Shown one piece after another: positions 29,401 to 37,015 of a DNA stretch of 44,917 nt. A program made the position numbers and the translations under genes. The notes below the pieces were generated by a model that saw only the letters and a program-made list of their open reading frames with translations, did not search any database and had not been told where the DNA came from. Each line of letters starts with the position of its first letter. Within the stretch, counting starts at the first letter, position 1. This DNA comes from Chloroflexota bacterium (GTDB taxonomy: Bacteria > Chloroflexota > Limnocylindria > QHBO01): positions 1 through 44,917 of the forward strand of contig QHBO01000009.1 of the NCBI GenBank assembly GCA_003243965.1, in the 5' to 3' direction.

Positions 29401-31141
29401 CGTCGATGCGGGCAGCAATGCGTTCGCCTGGCGCACCGCCGGGGTTGTCTTCGGCTCGATCCTGGTGGCGCTCATCTACCTGCTCGCCGCCACCATGTTC
29501 CGCCGCCGGAGCATCGCGATTCTGGCGGCGACGTTCGTTGCGGTCGACGGCATGAGCTACGTGATGAGCCGGATCGCGATGAACGATATCTTCACCGCGA
29601 CCTTCATCGTCGGCGCGTACCTGCTCTTCTGGCTGATCTGGTCGGGGCGCTGGGCGCGCAGCGCCTGGTGGGCCCTGCCGACCATCGGGGTGCTCATCGG
29701 TCTGGCGGCCGCCAGCAAGTGGGTGGGTTTCTACGCGCTGGCCGGCCTCTGGGTGCTGGTCATGGCCCGCTCGCACCTCGGACGCCTGCTGCTCGTGGGG
29801 GGACTGACCCTGGGCGCGATCGCCATCGGGATCGGCGGCCCGTGGCCCTCGCTGGTGGTGGCATTCGTCGGTCTCGCCCTGGCCCTGCTGCTCGTCTATC
29901 TCCGGCCGGTGCGTCTGGGGTCCGGCGATCTGCTGGCGATCTCTGCCAGCGGGGTGGTGATCGGCGGAGTGGGGCTGGCCTTTGCGATCGCGTACGGAAC
30001 GGTCGCCGGGCGAAGCCCCTCCAACGCGGTCGAGTCTGCGTTCGCCTTCCTGTTCCGCGGGCTGCAGGCTTCCTGGCCGGCGTGGATCGCCGCGGCCGTG
30101 ACCGCCGTCCTGCTGGTGGCCCGCGCCGTCTGGTCGCTGCGCCGCCCCGCCAGCGATGCGCGCTGGTACGTGCCCGGCGAGCTTGGCGGCTTCGCGGTCC
30201 CGTGGATCTGGGCCTGCCTGGCGGTGATCCCGCTCGCCGTCTACGTCGCGACCTACATCCCGTACCTCCAGCTGGGCCACTCGTTCGCCATCCCGAATAC
30301 CGGGCCCGGATACGGATGGTCGCTCGACGAGCTCCACTCGCAGATGTTCGGCTACCACTTCGGGCTGGTGGCCGGACACCCGGCCGCGTCGCCGTGGTGG
30401 AGCTGGCCGCTCGACCTCAAGCCGGTGTGGTTCTACGGCCACAACCTCGACAACCGCGACGTGGCCGTGATCTACAACGGCGGCAACCCGCTGCTCTTCT
30501 GGGCCGGCATCCCCGCCCTGCTGTTCTGCGCGGTGATGGCCTGGAAGCGTCGCTCGGCGGCACTGGTCCTGATCGGGGTGGCGTTCGCTTTCCAGTACCT
30601 GCCCTGGACGCGCATCGAGCGCGCCACGTTCGCCTATCACTACCTCACCGCCCTGCTGTTCGCGATGGTGGCGGTGGCGTACGTGGTGGCGGAGGCGCTG
30701 CACCGGCCGTTCTGGCGCGACTTCGGGATCGCGTTCCTGGCCGCGGCGGCGGTTGCCGGCCTGCTCGTCTTTCCGCTCGGCTCGGCGCTGCCGATGCCCG
30801 ACTGGTATATCAATGCGGCTCGGGCGCTCCCGCCGTGGAACTACAACTTCCAGTTTCCAAACCCGCCGTCGGGCGCGCGCGCCCCGCTGGTGAACGGCAG
30901 CGGCCTGCTGCTGGCCATCGGCCTGGTCGGCGCCTTGATGGCCGCGGCGTGGGCGATCTTCGGGCGTCCGCTGCTCGAGCGCTGGCGAGGCAACCGTCGG
31001 GCCGTCGTGGTGGCCCATGGCGCCGCGCCTGCGCCCGTCGACGGCCACGGCGGCCAGGCACCGTCACCCGGCGCAGCGCCTCCCCGCGCGGATCCCGATG
31101 CCGATCACGATCCCGACGCGGAGGATCCCGCTGCCTCCTGA
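26498..31141 (+). CDS. Double GT-C glycosyltransferase with inserted soluble domain (PMT-like C-terminal half)
   Basis: 1547 residues in one uninterrupted frame. Residues about 20-490 form a GT-C unit with FRIDIGDFTAWAQ (Asp near residue 56), YFSDYPPGYMYVLW and some ten helices. A Pro/Ala-rich linker follows. From about 545 a second unit begins like a protein O-mannosyltransferase: RLDIPRQMHFDEAYHARSAAEWL (Asp-Glu at 578-579) and THPMLAKYLIAAGI near 607. About 350 residues (627-977) of beta-rich soluble sequence interrupt it, then PMT helices resume (SRIAMNDIFTATF, QYLPWTRIERATFAYHY). It probably transfers sugars from polyprenyl phosphate to exported proteins. The ATG at 26498 was chosen; a TTG lies 7 codons upstream. 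GT2 and DUF2723 genes are adjacent. Confidence 0.88.
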   Translation: MTRDSVRRRGARPSLAGLDWDGAKALLALLLVGLLLRAFIAGILLPQSGFRIDIGDFTAWAQRLVVTGPGGFYETGYFSDYPPGYMYVLWALGSLGAVLRPLVGSDITSGLVKAPGILADIGVAALLYALVRRFADDRVGPWSGRAALLAAGVYLFNPGTIFNSAVWGQVDSVGSLAMLAAIYVLASGLTEVAAVLAVVAVLIKFQTGLLIPIVVVVGIKRHLFGRSSDPALDGTRDPTRVLTSLAAGMAAMVVLILPFGMAIWAPGDPSHSLIGKLLEAAGTYNGLSINAFNLWRNPFGGVAGFQDWGNDQGTALAIGSLTLTWQTLGTILFLAVALFALWQLWRRDDLAGLLLATLTVSVAFFALPTRVHERYLFPALVLAAPLIARNRRWLVLYAALSVSFFLNVYWVYSADWSFAGQGVLNPGAGGGPMPRDPLLEAVFFSQPGLYLISFGIVVALGWILVQAAALAGERPRPVPDVSVALATDAAAAAPLAADDPPERAERAEGDAVTPPVQAPPRARWRRLSWLRADPHDPLFRDPGRHLDRLDAVLVAGFILFALLFRVWRLDIPRQMHFDEAYHARSAAEWLSDWEHGWTRDVYEWTHPMLAKYLIAAGIVVADPNKVVGRQELDAPAPAVAVAPRRSSIGHPRSVVFVGGNGPRIEALDALTGERLATWNAAAPVASLAYDEDGQRLLVGLATRGDVQAYELGRFLGLTGPRAPPAQLPAIASRLRTVSQIVVASGDSMLVLRGPDGISELERATGAHIASSRLVASAVGYLPAAGAAGSSGAQVAAVDPARRALVLLDAKNLKVLKDSAGTEIGVKALPAAPSGPLLVQGTGEEQQIFVPVGPLPKNDQHPAVPAGLSVFRGSTGQLTDTVPLPAPARALAWQSVANIVYVAGPDAVWTVEPHGDGPPASTGFALFDTTAVGGQPLAMGFDISDNAQGDDNAHLLVATQTPGGSQLVTVDAGSNAFAWRTAGVVFGSILVALIYLLAATMFRRRSIAILAATFVAVDGMSYVMSRIAMNDIFTATFIVGAYLLFWLIWSGRWARSAWWALPTIGVLIGLAAASKWVGFYALAGLWVLVMARSHLGRLLLVGGLTLGAIAIGIGGPWPSLVVAFVGLALALLLVYLRPVRLGSGDLLAISASGVVIGGVGLAFAIAYGTVAGRSPSNAVESAFAFLFRGLQASWPAWIAAAVTAVLLVARAVWSLRRPASDARWYVPGELGGFAVPWIWACLAVIPLAVYVATYIPYLQLGHSFAIPNTGPGYGWSLDELHSQMFGYHFGLVAGHPAASPWWSWPLDLKPVWFYGHNLDNRDVAVIYNGGNPLLFWAGIPALLFCAVMAWKRRSAALVLIGVAFAFQYLPWTRIERATFAYHYLTALLFAMVAVAYVVAEALHRPFWRDFGIAFLAAAAVAGLLVFPLGSALPMPDWYINAARALPPWNYNFQFPNPPSGARAPLVNGSGLLLAIGLVGALMAAAWAIFGRPLLERWRGNRRAVVVAHGAAPAPVDGHGGQAPSPGAAPPRADPDADHDPDAEDPAAS

Positions 31142-31318
31142 CCGATGCGAGCGCAGCGGGTTCTCCGGGCCGCCGCCGTCCGGCGCCGGCCGCCGCAGGG
31201 AACTCGGAGGGACGCCGCTCACCCGGCTTCAGGTGGCGTTCAGTCGCCGGACGCAAGCTGGGCCGCTGGCGTCCCGGCTCGGCCGGGCGCGGAGCCGTGC
31301 CACTTGGCCGTGCCACGC

Positions 31319-32575
31319 ATGATCGGGGGAATGTCGGTGTCGTACCTGCTGATCGTCGGATTCGCCGCATTGGTGGTGGCGCTCGCGGCCACCACCACGC
31401 TCGGCTGGTGGCCAGCTCGCAGCCTGCCGCACGCGCGGCGACCGCTGCTCGTCCTGTGCGGAGGTGCGCTGGTCATCGCCGTCGCTCTCGCCGCCTCGCG
31501 GCTGGGTTCGCCGTCAGGAGCCTCTGCCGCGGTGGCCGCCCGCGCCGGCTGCCAGGCCGCCCGCACCTGCGATGGCCAAAGCGCGCCGGGGAGCGCAGGC
31601 TCAGCGGCGCCACCGACGAGCGGCTCCGTCGCGTCCCACGCGCCGACGCGTCGCGCCGTCTCATCGAGGATGCCCGTCACCGTCGCGCCGGCGCGCAACG
31701 GCAACCCATCGACCAGCCCGGATACCAACAAGGCGGCCCCGGCCGTCGGGAGTGCCGCGCGGCCCACCGCGCAAAGGCTGGCAGCCGGCAAGTCGTCCTC
31801 CGCGGTCGTCATCGTCGCGGCTGGCGACATCGCCGGCCCGGGGCCCGGAGACAGCGCGACCGCGGCGCTCATCGCCAAGATCAACCCGGCCGCGGTGCTG
31901 ACGCTCGGGGACCTGTGCTACCCGGCCTCGACATCGGCTTGCTTCAGGCAGTACTACGGCCCCACCTGGGGTGCCTTCCGCGCCCGCACCAAGCCCGCGC
32001 TGGGCAACCACGACGCGGGCACCGGCATCGGCGCGTATCGGTCCTACTGGGGCTTCTCGTCGAGCAGTCCGCTCTACTACAGCTACGACCTCGGTGGCTG
32101 GCACATCGTTGCCCTCAACAGCGAGGCGCCGCACACGGCTGGATCAGCCCAGGTGGCGTGGCTGAAGGCCGATCTCGCGGCTCACACGGCAGCCTGCACA
32201 CTGGCCTACTGGCACAAGCCACGCTTCAGCTCCGGGAGCACGCATGGCAGCGATGCCAGCTTCACTCCCTTCTGGCAGGCGCTGTACGCGGCGCATGCCG
32301 AGATCGTGCTCAGCGGCCACGACCACGACTACGAGCGCTTTGCACCGCAGACGCCGTCGGGCGCATCGGCGGCGGACGGCATTCGGCAGTTCGTGGTCGG
32401 CACCGGCGGCCGCAGCTACTACCAGCTCGGGCGCGCGAAGTCCAACAGCCAGGTGCGAGCGGCGGGCACCTTTGGGGTGCTTCAGCTCACGCTGCGGACC
32501 GGAGGCTACGACTTCAGGTTCGTCCCCCAGGCGGGCGGCGGATTCTCGGACAGCGGCTCGGGCACCTGTCACTGA
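31319..32575 (+). CDS. Membrane-anchored purple-acid-phosphatase-like metallophosphoesterase
   Basis: 418 residues. Two N-terminal hydrophobic segments (about 5-27 and 42-59) are followed by a Ser/Ala/Thr-rich linker (to about 160) and a catalytic domain with all metal-binding motifs: AAGDIA (169), GDLCY (198), GNHD (229), YWHKP (299) and GHDHDYER (333). This order is that of PAP-type metallophosphoesterases with a dinuclear metal centre, here probably outside the cell. ATG 31319 or 31331 puts the first helix at the N-terminus. An in-frame ATG at 31145, directly after the GT-C stop, would add 58 residues of poor coding character. The 177 nt before the start hold nothing else clear. Confidence 0.88.
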   Translation: MIGGMSVSYLLIVGFAALVVALAATTTLGWWPARSLPHARRPLLVLCGGALVIAVALAASRLGSPSGASAAVAARAGCQAARTCDGQSAPGSAGSAAPPTSGSVASHAPTRRAVSSRMPVTVAPARNGNPSTSPDTNKAAPAVGSAARPTAQRLAAGKSSSAVVIVAAGDIAGPGPGDSATAALIAKINPAAVLTLGDLCYPASTSACFRQYYGPTWGAFRARTKPALGNHDAGTGIGAYRSYWGFSSSSPLYYSYDLGGWHIVALNSEAPHTAGSAQVAWLKADLAAHTAACTLAYWHKPRFSSGSTHGSDASFTPFWQALYAAHAEIVLSGHDHDYERFAPQTPSGASAADGIRQFVVGTGGRSYYQLGRAKSNSQVRAAGTFGVLQLTLRTGGYDFRFVPQAGGGFSDSGSGTCH

Positions 32576-32691
32576 GTGCTGCGCCAGCCCGCTTGCCAGC
32601 AATGGCTCCGGATCGCTAGGCTGCGCGATACCCCGCCGACGGTCGGGGGGCGTTGACCGGAGGATGAGAAACGTGACTGTTCGGTGCACCC

Positions 32692-33657
32692 GTGTCCGCA
32701 CGCGCAGGCCGCTCGCGTCGGCGAGCCCCTCGCGGGGATTGCGGCTGGGACCGGGTCGCGGGCTGGTACGACGGCTGGGTCGGACAGCGCGGTAGCCGCT
32801 ACCACCGGGCGCTCGCGATCCCGGCGCTCCTCGATCTGCTCCGGCCGCAGCCGGGTGAGGCGATCCTGGACGTCGGCGCCGGGCAGGGCGTTCTCGCACC
32901 CTACCTCCTCGGCGAGGGGGTCCGATACACCGGGGTGGACGCCAGCCCACGCCTGATCTCGATCGCCCGACGCCGACATGGAGCCGGGGCGCGCTTTTTC
33001 GTGGGCGATGCACGCGAGCTCGATCGCCTGCCGGGCGTCGCGGGTCAGCGCTTCGACGCAGCCGTCTTCCTGCTCAGTGTCCAGGACATGGATCCGCTGG
33101 ATGCGGTCCTGCGCTCGGTGGCATCCGTCTGCGCGTCGGAGGCTCGCATCGTGCTGGTCATGACCCATCCGGCCTTCCGCCAGCCCCGCCATTCGGGCTG
33201 GGGATACGACCCGTCCCGAAAGCTGGCCTACCGGCGCGCCGACGCCTATCTTTCGCCGATGAGCGTCCCGATGAAGTCCGTGGCGGGCTGTGCGCCTACC
33301 CGTTCCCACCACCGACCGATCGGGGGGTACATCAACGGCTTGGCGACCGTCGGCTTTACCGTCGACGCCATGACCGAGCTGCCCGACCTGCCGGGCAGCC
33401 AGCGCCGCAGCTCGCGTCGCCCCAGCGTCCAGCCCGACGTGCCCCTTGGCATACCCCCGGGCGTGCCCCCGACTCCGGCCATGGGAAGTCAAGAGATCCC
33501 GCTGCTGCTCGGCTTGAGGGCGGTCCGGCGTGCCCCCCCCCGCCTGCTGAATCCGCGTGGCCCCGAGCGGTCTGCGAGACATCGAGTGAGGCCGGGGGAA
33601 CCGCGGAGCGCCGCCGAACGCCTTACCGGCGTGTCAACCGGGCCAGCGACGCGATGA
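32692..33657 (+). CDS. SAM-dependent methyltransferase, ends irregular
   Basis: 321 residues. A class I methyltransferase core is clear: WDRVAGWYDGWVG, motif I ILDVGAGQGVLAPYL, YTGVDASPRLISIARRR, FFVGDARELD, FDAAVFLLSVQDMDPLDAVL, then HHRPIGGYINGLATVGF. The substrate is unknown. Two oddities appear. The only good RBS (GGAGG 32659-32663) serves a GTG at 32673 in another frame. A run of nine C residues (33532-33540) lies at the point where homologues would be expected to end, and loss of one C would stop the protein three codons later. The N-terminal 20 and C-terminal 40 residues may therefore be out of frame, through indel, sequencing error or phase variation. Confidence 0.75.
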   Translation: MSARAGRSRRRAPRGDCGWDRVAGWYDGWVGQRGSRYHRALAIPALLDLLRPQPGEAILDVGAGQGVLAPYLLGEGVRYTGVDASPRLISIARRRHGAGARFFVGDARELDRLPGVAGQRFDAAVFLLSVQDMDPLDAVLRSVASVCASEARIVLVMTHPAFRQPRHSGWGYDPSRKLAYRRADAYLSPMSVPMKSVAGCAPTRSHHRPIGGYINGLATVGFTVDAMTELPDLPGSQRRSSRRPSVQPDVPLGIPPGVPPTPAMGSQEIPLLLGLRAVRRAPPRLLNPRGPERSARHRVRPGEPRSAAERLTGVSTGPATR

Positions 33658-33676
33658 CTGTGGTTGTGCTTCCGTA

Positions 33677-34282
33677 ATGGGCGGCCGCGCCGCGAGGCTT
33701 GTCGCAGCGTCGGTGATCAGCCTTGCGCTGGTCGCCGCAGCGGCAGTCGGGCTGAACGCCTTCGGCCCCGGGTCCGGCGCCGGAGTCGCAGCGCGAACGT
33801 CCGGGGCCGACTTCAGCCTGGTGCTGCGCCTACCCCGCGATCGGTATCGTGCTGGCGAGCCCATCGACGCCATTGCCGAACTGACGTACACGGGGCCGCG
33901 GGCATCGGTCGTCCCGTGGGGCTCGGCGAGCGGGATCATCGGCTTCGGGGTGGCGCAGATGGGCGGGCCGTCGGCCGGCCCCGGCTACCGCGACAACTGC
34001 GCCCAGCACTCCGCGCTCCAGCGCGGAGTGCCGCTCCAGGTTCGCTTCGCAAAGTCCGGCGGGTACGCAGCCGACGACCCGAATGTGAGCTTCTACCGGT
34101 CGTACTTCGCCGAGCCACGATTGCGACTTCCCGCCGGCACGTGGACGATACTGGCCGAGACGAATCTGATCCCGGGTGGCTGCACGGCACCGGTGGTTGC
34201 GCTGCGCGTGAGCACCCGGGTGGTCGTCAGCGCCAGGTGGAGCGGGTGCTGTCGCTCGACTACGACGGGGAGGCGTTCCTAG
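33677..34282 (+). CDS. Secreted or membrane-anchored beta-rich protein, unknown
   Basis: 201 residues. The N-terminal signal or anchor segment (RLVAASVISLALVAAAAVGLNAF) is followed by a domain of Ig-like character (FSLVLRLPRDRYRAGEPIDAIAELTYTG, LRLPAGTWTILAETNLIPGGC). The last 20 or so residues (after VSTRVVVSA) run into the next gene in another frame and look unnatural, so the true C-terminus is probably near nt 34220. No enzyme motif is seen. It could be a cell-surface protein. Confidence 0.6.
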   Translation: MGGRAARLVAASVISLALVAAAAVGLNAFGPGSGAGVAARTSGADFSLVLRLPRDRYRAGEPIDAIAELTYTGPRASVVPWGSASGIIGFGVAQMGGPSAGPGYRDNCAQHSALQRGVPLQVRFAKSGGYAADDPNVSFYRSYFAEPRLRLPAGTWTILAETNLIPGGCTAPVVALRVSTRVVVSARWSGCCRSTTTGRRS

Positions 34283-34941
34283 AGGTCGGCCGGCACGATC
34301 CGGTCATCGGGCGGCTCCAGGCCGCCGCGCCCGGGCTGCGGCCACCGCTCTTCTACTCGCCCTACGAGGCCGCCGCCTGGTCGATCATCAGCGCCCGCCG
34401 TCCGGCCCGCCAGATGACCGAGGTGCGACGCCAGCTCAGTGAAGCGCACGGCCGGACGTTCGAGCTGGGCGGGCAGCGGGTCGCGGCCCTTCCGACTCCG
34501 GAGCAGTTGCTCCAGGTCGCATCGTTCCCGGGGCTAACGCCCGAGAAGATAGAGCGGCTGCACGGTGTCGCCACGGCGGCGCTCGCCGGCAGGCTCGACG
34601 TAGAGCGGATCAAGGCCCTCGGGCCTGACAACGCGATCACTGATCTGCAGGCGCTCAAGGGCATCGGTCCCTTCTACAGCGCCCTGATCGTGGTCCGCGG
34701 CTCCGGGTTCGCCGACGTGCCGGTCACCGAGCCGAAGGCGATGGAGCTCGCCGCCAGGCTGTACGGCCTGCCCGAAACCCCGTCCGAGGACGAGTTCCAC
34801 GCGATGGCCGACGCGTGGCGACCGTTCCGTACCTGGGCGGCGGTCCTGATCCGCGCGGCTGCCAACCGAGTGCTGACCGCGGAGCCTTCGCTCGCGCCAC
34901 GAGGCGGTCGCCGGCGGAGCTCGTCGGCGACCCGCGGATGA
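34237..34941 (+). CDS. AlkA-like DNA-3-methyladenine glycosylase, N-terminally short
   Basis: 234 residues from GTG 34237. The HhH-GPD glycosylase core is present: VLSLDYDGEAFLEVGRHDPVIGRLQ, FYSPYEAAAWSIISARRPARQM, FPGLTPEKIERLHGVA, then the helix-hairpin-helix LQALKGIGPFYSALIVVRGSG. Such enzymes remove alkylated bases. The catalytic Asp, usually shortly after the HhH, lies in a region that differs here (FADVPVTEPKAMELAA), so activity is uncertain. Relatives normally carry about 70-80 more N-terminal residues. Here that space is taken by the end of the secreted-protein gene. No good RBS is seen. It may be a deletion remnant. Confidence 0.7.
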   Translation: MERVLSLDYDGEAFLEVGRHDPVIGRLQAAAPGLRPPLFYSPYEAAAWSIISARRPARQMTEVRRQLSEAHGRTFELGGQRVAALPTPEQLLQVASFPGLTPEKIERLHGVATAALAGRLDVERIKALGPDNAITDLQALKGIGPFYSALIVVRGSGFADVPVTEPKAMELAARLYGLPETPSEDEFHAMADAWRPFRTWAAVLIRAAANRVLTAEPSLAPRGGRRRSSSATRG

Positions 34942-34959
34942 GCCCACACTGGCCGTGCC

Positions 34960-35355
34960 ATGCCGTACGACACCGATCCACGGGTTGACGCCTACATCGA
35001 TGGCCTGCCCGAATGGCAGCAGGACATCTGCCGACGGGTCCGGGATCTCGTGCACGCGGCCGACCCGGGGGTCGTGGAGACCATCAAGCGCACGAGGCAG
35101 CCGTACTTCACCCTGGATGGCAACATCTGCGCGCTCCTCGCCGCGAAGGACCACGTCAATGTCTTCCTGTACGACGACGGCATCGTCCCCGACCCCGAGG
35201 GCATCATCACCGCCGGCCACGACAACAAGACGGCGCGCACCGTCGCGTTGCGCGAGGGCGACCCGATCAACGATGCCGCTCTGACGCGGATGTTCCTCCA
35301 GATCATCGCCAACAACCGCGCCGGCGGCTGGCGACGACTGAAGCTGGGAAGCTGA
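34960..35355 (+). CDS. DUF1801 domain protein
   Basis: 131 residues. Seen: DPRVDAYIDGLPEWQQDICRRVRDLVHAADPGVVETIKRTRQPYF, then LAAKDHVNVFLYDDG and NKTARTVALREGDPINDAALTRMFLQIIANN. This is the DUF1801 (YdhG-like) fold, a small cytoplasmic alpha/beta domain of unknown biochemical role. The ATG follows 18 nt after the glycosylase gene with no SD. It is a common accessory gene in soil and freshwater bacteria. Confidence 0.88.
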   Translation: MPYDTDPRVDAYIDGLPEWQQDICRRVRDLVHAADPGVVETIKRTRQPYFTLDGNICALLAAKDHVNVFLYDDGIVPDPEGIITAGHDNKTARTVALREGDPINDAALTRMFLQIIANNRAGGWRRLKLGS

Positions 35356-35407
35356 TTGGCCTGTGCCTGCAACGTTGTCTGGTAGGGCAGTAGCCGAGCA
35401 CGGCAGA

Positions 35408-36547
35408 ATGGTGCTCGGCTTCACCTTGGCGATCGTTCTGGGCGGGTGCGGCGGTCCGAGCACTGCCACACCGCGGAGTCCGGCCAGCTTCGCTCAGCAG
35501 CCTTCGCCGTCTCAGCTGCTTCCATTGGGAGCTTCAGCTCCTCAACGCCTTCAGGTCAGCATCGGGCGGGTGGACACGAAATTCACCACACCACTGCTGG
35601 AAGTCGCGACGGACGGCGAGGTCATTGTGTGGTCGAGCGGCGCGAACGCAGGCGAGCACGTTGCCCCAGATCTGTTCCGGCTGATCCCAGGCGCATCCCC
35701 GACTGTTGTTTACAGAAGCGCTGACCGGTCAGCCTCGCTGGGTCCTATCGCGGTTGCAGGCGAGCAGATTGCGTTCGTAGAGGCCAATCCCGAATCCCAT
35801 CCCGGGGCGTGGACTCTCTGGCTGCTGTCGCGGGGCGCAAAGCCCCGTGTCGTCGATAGCAGCGGCCGTGATTCGGTACCCCGCGGCCCTTATCCGACGA
35901 TCGCGCTCGGCAAGGACCGGCTCGTGTGGGCGGCTTTCCACAAGCGTCAGTCCGGACTGCGGAGCGAGCTGAGGCAGCTCGTCGTGGCGTCGAACCGGGT
36001 GTCCGTCATTGACGCCACGCCGTTGGACGTTCAAGAGCACTGGTTCCCATCAGTCGATGGCGAGCGTCTCGTCTACGGCACGGTGGAGCGGAGCTTTGGC
36101 GCGGCGCTTCGTCACGTCTACTACACGAATCTCGGTAAGCCCGGCGACCGTCCCCTCCGTCTTGACGCGACCGGCACCGCGAGCCAACCTGCGATCAATG
36201 GCAATCAAGTCGTCTGGAAGGAATCTCCCGACAACGTGTTCGAGTGGGGAACGCTCGTGCAGTACTCACTGAGCGACCACGTGGCCGAACCGATAGCTTG
36301 GAACGCCGGCACGCCCGTGACCACACCATCGATCGGTTCGGGGTACATCGCGGCGAACAGCCAGGACGACACGCAGTTCTACGTCCACGACCTCGCACGC
36401 CACGAGATGATTGCGATCGAAACCTTTCCACGCACTGGCCGTGAGGGCGACGTTCGACCGATGACGCGCAGTGGTCTCCTGGTGTGGTCGCATATCCCCT
36501 CGACGCAGGGCCAGCCACTGGTCCTGGAGTGGACACGCCTACCCTAG
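35408..36547 (+). CDS. Lipoprotein, predicted beta-propeller
   Basis: 379 residues. A lipoprotein signal MVLGFTLAIVLGGCGG, with lipobox LGGC, gives lipidation at Cys14. A Ser/Pro-rich spacer and about 320 residues of repeating beta strands follow (DGEVIVWSSG, GEQIAFVEAN, KDRLVWAAF, GERLVYGTV, NGNQVVWKES, SGLLVWSHI), as in TolB-like propellers. ATG 35408 puts the signal at the start; the upstream codons to 35363 look non-coding. Third positions are visibly poorer in G+C than in neighbours, which may mark acquired DNA. No enzyme motif is seen. Ligand or partner is unknown. Confidence 0.8.
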   Translation: MVLGFTLAIVLGGCGGPSTATPRSPASFAQQPSPSQLLPLGASAPQRLQVSIGRVDTKFTTPLLEVATDGEVIVWSSGANAGEHVAPDLFRLIPGASPTVVYRSADRSASLGPIAVAGEQIAFVEANPESHPGAWTLWLLSRGAKPRVVDSSGRDSVPRGPYPTIALGKDRLVWAAFHKRQSGLRSELRQLVVASNRVSVIDATPLDVQEHWFPSVDGERLVYGTVERSFGAALRHVYYTNLGKPGDRPLRLDATGTASQPAINGNQVVWKESPDNVFEWGTLVQYSLSDHVAEPIAWNAGTPVTTPSIGSGYIAANSQDDTQFYVHDLARHEMIAIETFPRTGREGDVRPMTRSGLLVWSHIPSTQGQPLVLEWTRLP

Positions 36548-36749
36548 TAGGACGGCAGGCCATCGGCGCAGATCATGCTCACTCAGGCACGCCGCTGACA
36601 GGTGGCGGCGTCTCGTCGGGACGAACTGGCCACCGCCGCCGCGCAGCCTGTGCCGGCGGCCTGCACGCCGTCGATCATCAGCACCGCCAGGCCCACCTCG
36701 AAACCGGGTGCCGCTGCGCGGTCGTCGTCGGCGTCCGGCTGGCATCGCC
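36548..36749. other. Intergenic stretch before the exporter promoter
   Basis: No credible gene. The gap from the lipoprotein stop to the leader ORF at 36858 is about 310 nt. An inverted repeat, GGTGGC near 36601 and GCCACC near 36631, could end the lipoprotein transcript, but it has no T-run. The rest of the gap is the promoter and structured leader described next. Confidence 0.4.
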
Positions 36750-36779
36750 TTGACAGCGTGTGATGGACGGCCGTAGACT
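36750..36779 (+). promoter_or_regulatory. Strong promoter of the ABC exporter leader
   Basis: TTGACA (perfect -35, 36750-36755), an 18-nt spacer, TAGACT (36774-36779, 4 of 6). The start near 36786 gives a leader of about 325 nt before the ATPase gene. Early in it GCGCGAC-CTTGC-GTCGCGC (36795-36813) forms a perfect 7-bp hairpin. Confidence 0.7.
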
Positions 36780-36857
36780 CCGCCGGCGGCAGCGGCGCGA
36801 CCTTGCGTCGCGCGTCGCCGTCCGGCGAACCACCACACGAGGGATGAACCCACGGCC

Positions 36858-36950
36858 ATGAATCTCTGCATGAGCGCCCTCATCGCGCGCCAGCGAATGA
36901 CGCCCACCAAGGACGTCTTCGACGGGAGATTTGCGCCCACGTCGAGCTAG
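36858..36950 (+). CDS. Putative 30-residue leader peptide of the ABC exporter
   Basis: ATG 36858 opens a 30-codon frame (MNLCMSALIARQRMTPTKDV...) ending TAG 36950, 35 nt before an intrinsic terminator and 160 nt before the exporter ATPase gene. GAGGG (36839-36843) lies 14 nt upstream, a loose SD spacing. A 5-codon ORF (ATG 36844, MNPRP) ends in ATGA overlap with this start. The peptide contains RQR at residues 11-13, a +X+ motif of the kind linked to macrolide-dependent ribosome stalling. The role as a leader peptide is inferred from the layout. Confidence 0.45.
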   Translation: MNLCMSALIARQRMTPTKDVFDGRFAPTSS

Positions 36951-36985
36951 GAGCAGGCGGCAGCAGCCGCCACTTCAGCCGCCAG

Positions 36986-37015
36986 CCGTGGGCCGAATCG
37001 GGTCCACGGTTTTTT
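36986..37015 (+). terminator. Intrinsic terminator within the ABC exporter leader
   Basis: Stem CCGTGGGCC / GGTCCACGG (9 bp with one G-U), a 6-nt loop, then TTTTTT. It is the best intrinsic terminator in the window. It stands between the leader ORF and the first exporter gene, so it would cut off transcription unless disrupted. GCCGTGGG (36985-36992) can instead pair with CCCACGGC at 36849-36856, just before the leader ATG. Confidence 0.8.

Noticed and set aside
31145-31318. Extending the metallophosphoesterase to the ATG at 31145
   Set aside because: It would add 58 Arg/Pro/Ala-rich residues before the membrane helix. Kept as an alternative because TGACCGATG is also the ftsX start context.
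28195-32619. 1474-codon plus-strand frame overlapping the GT-C fusion and phosphatase genes
   Set aside because: Arg/Gly/Pro-rich out-of-frame reading of two real genes. The PMT and phosphatase motifs are in other frames.
36539-36940. 133-codon minus-strand frame opposite the exporter leader
   Set aside because: No domain and Arg-rich. It lies opposite a well-formed promoter and leader, with no RBS or promoter of its own seen.
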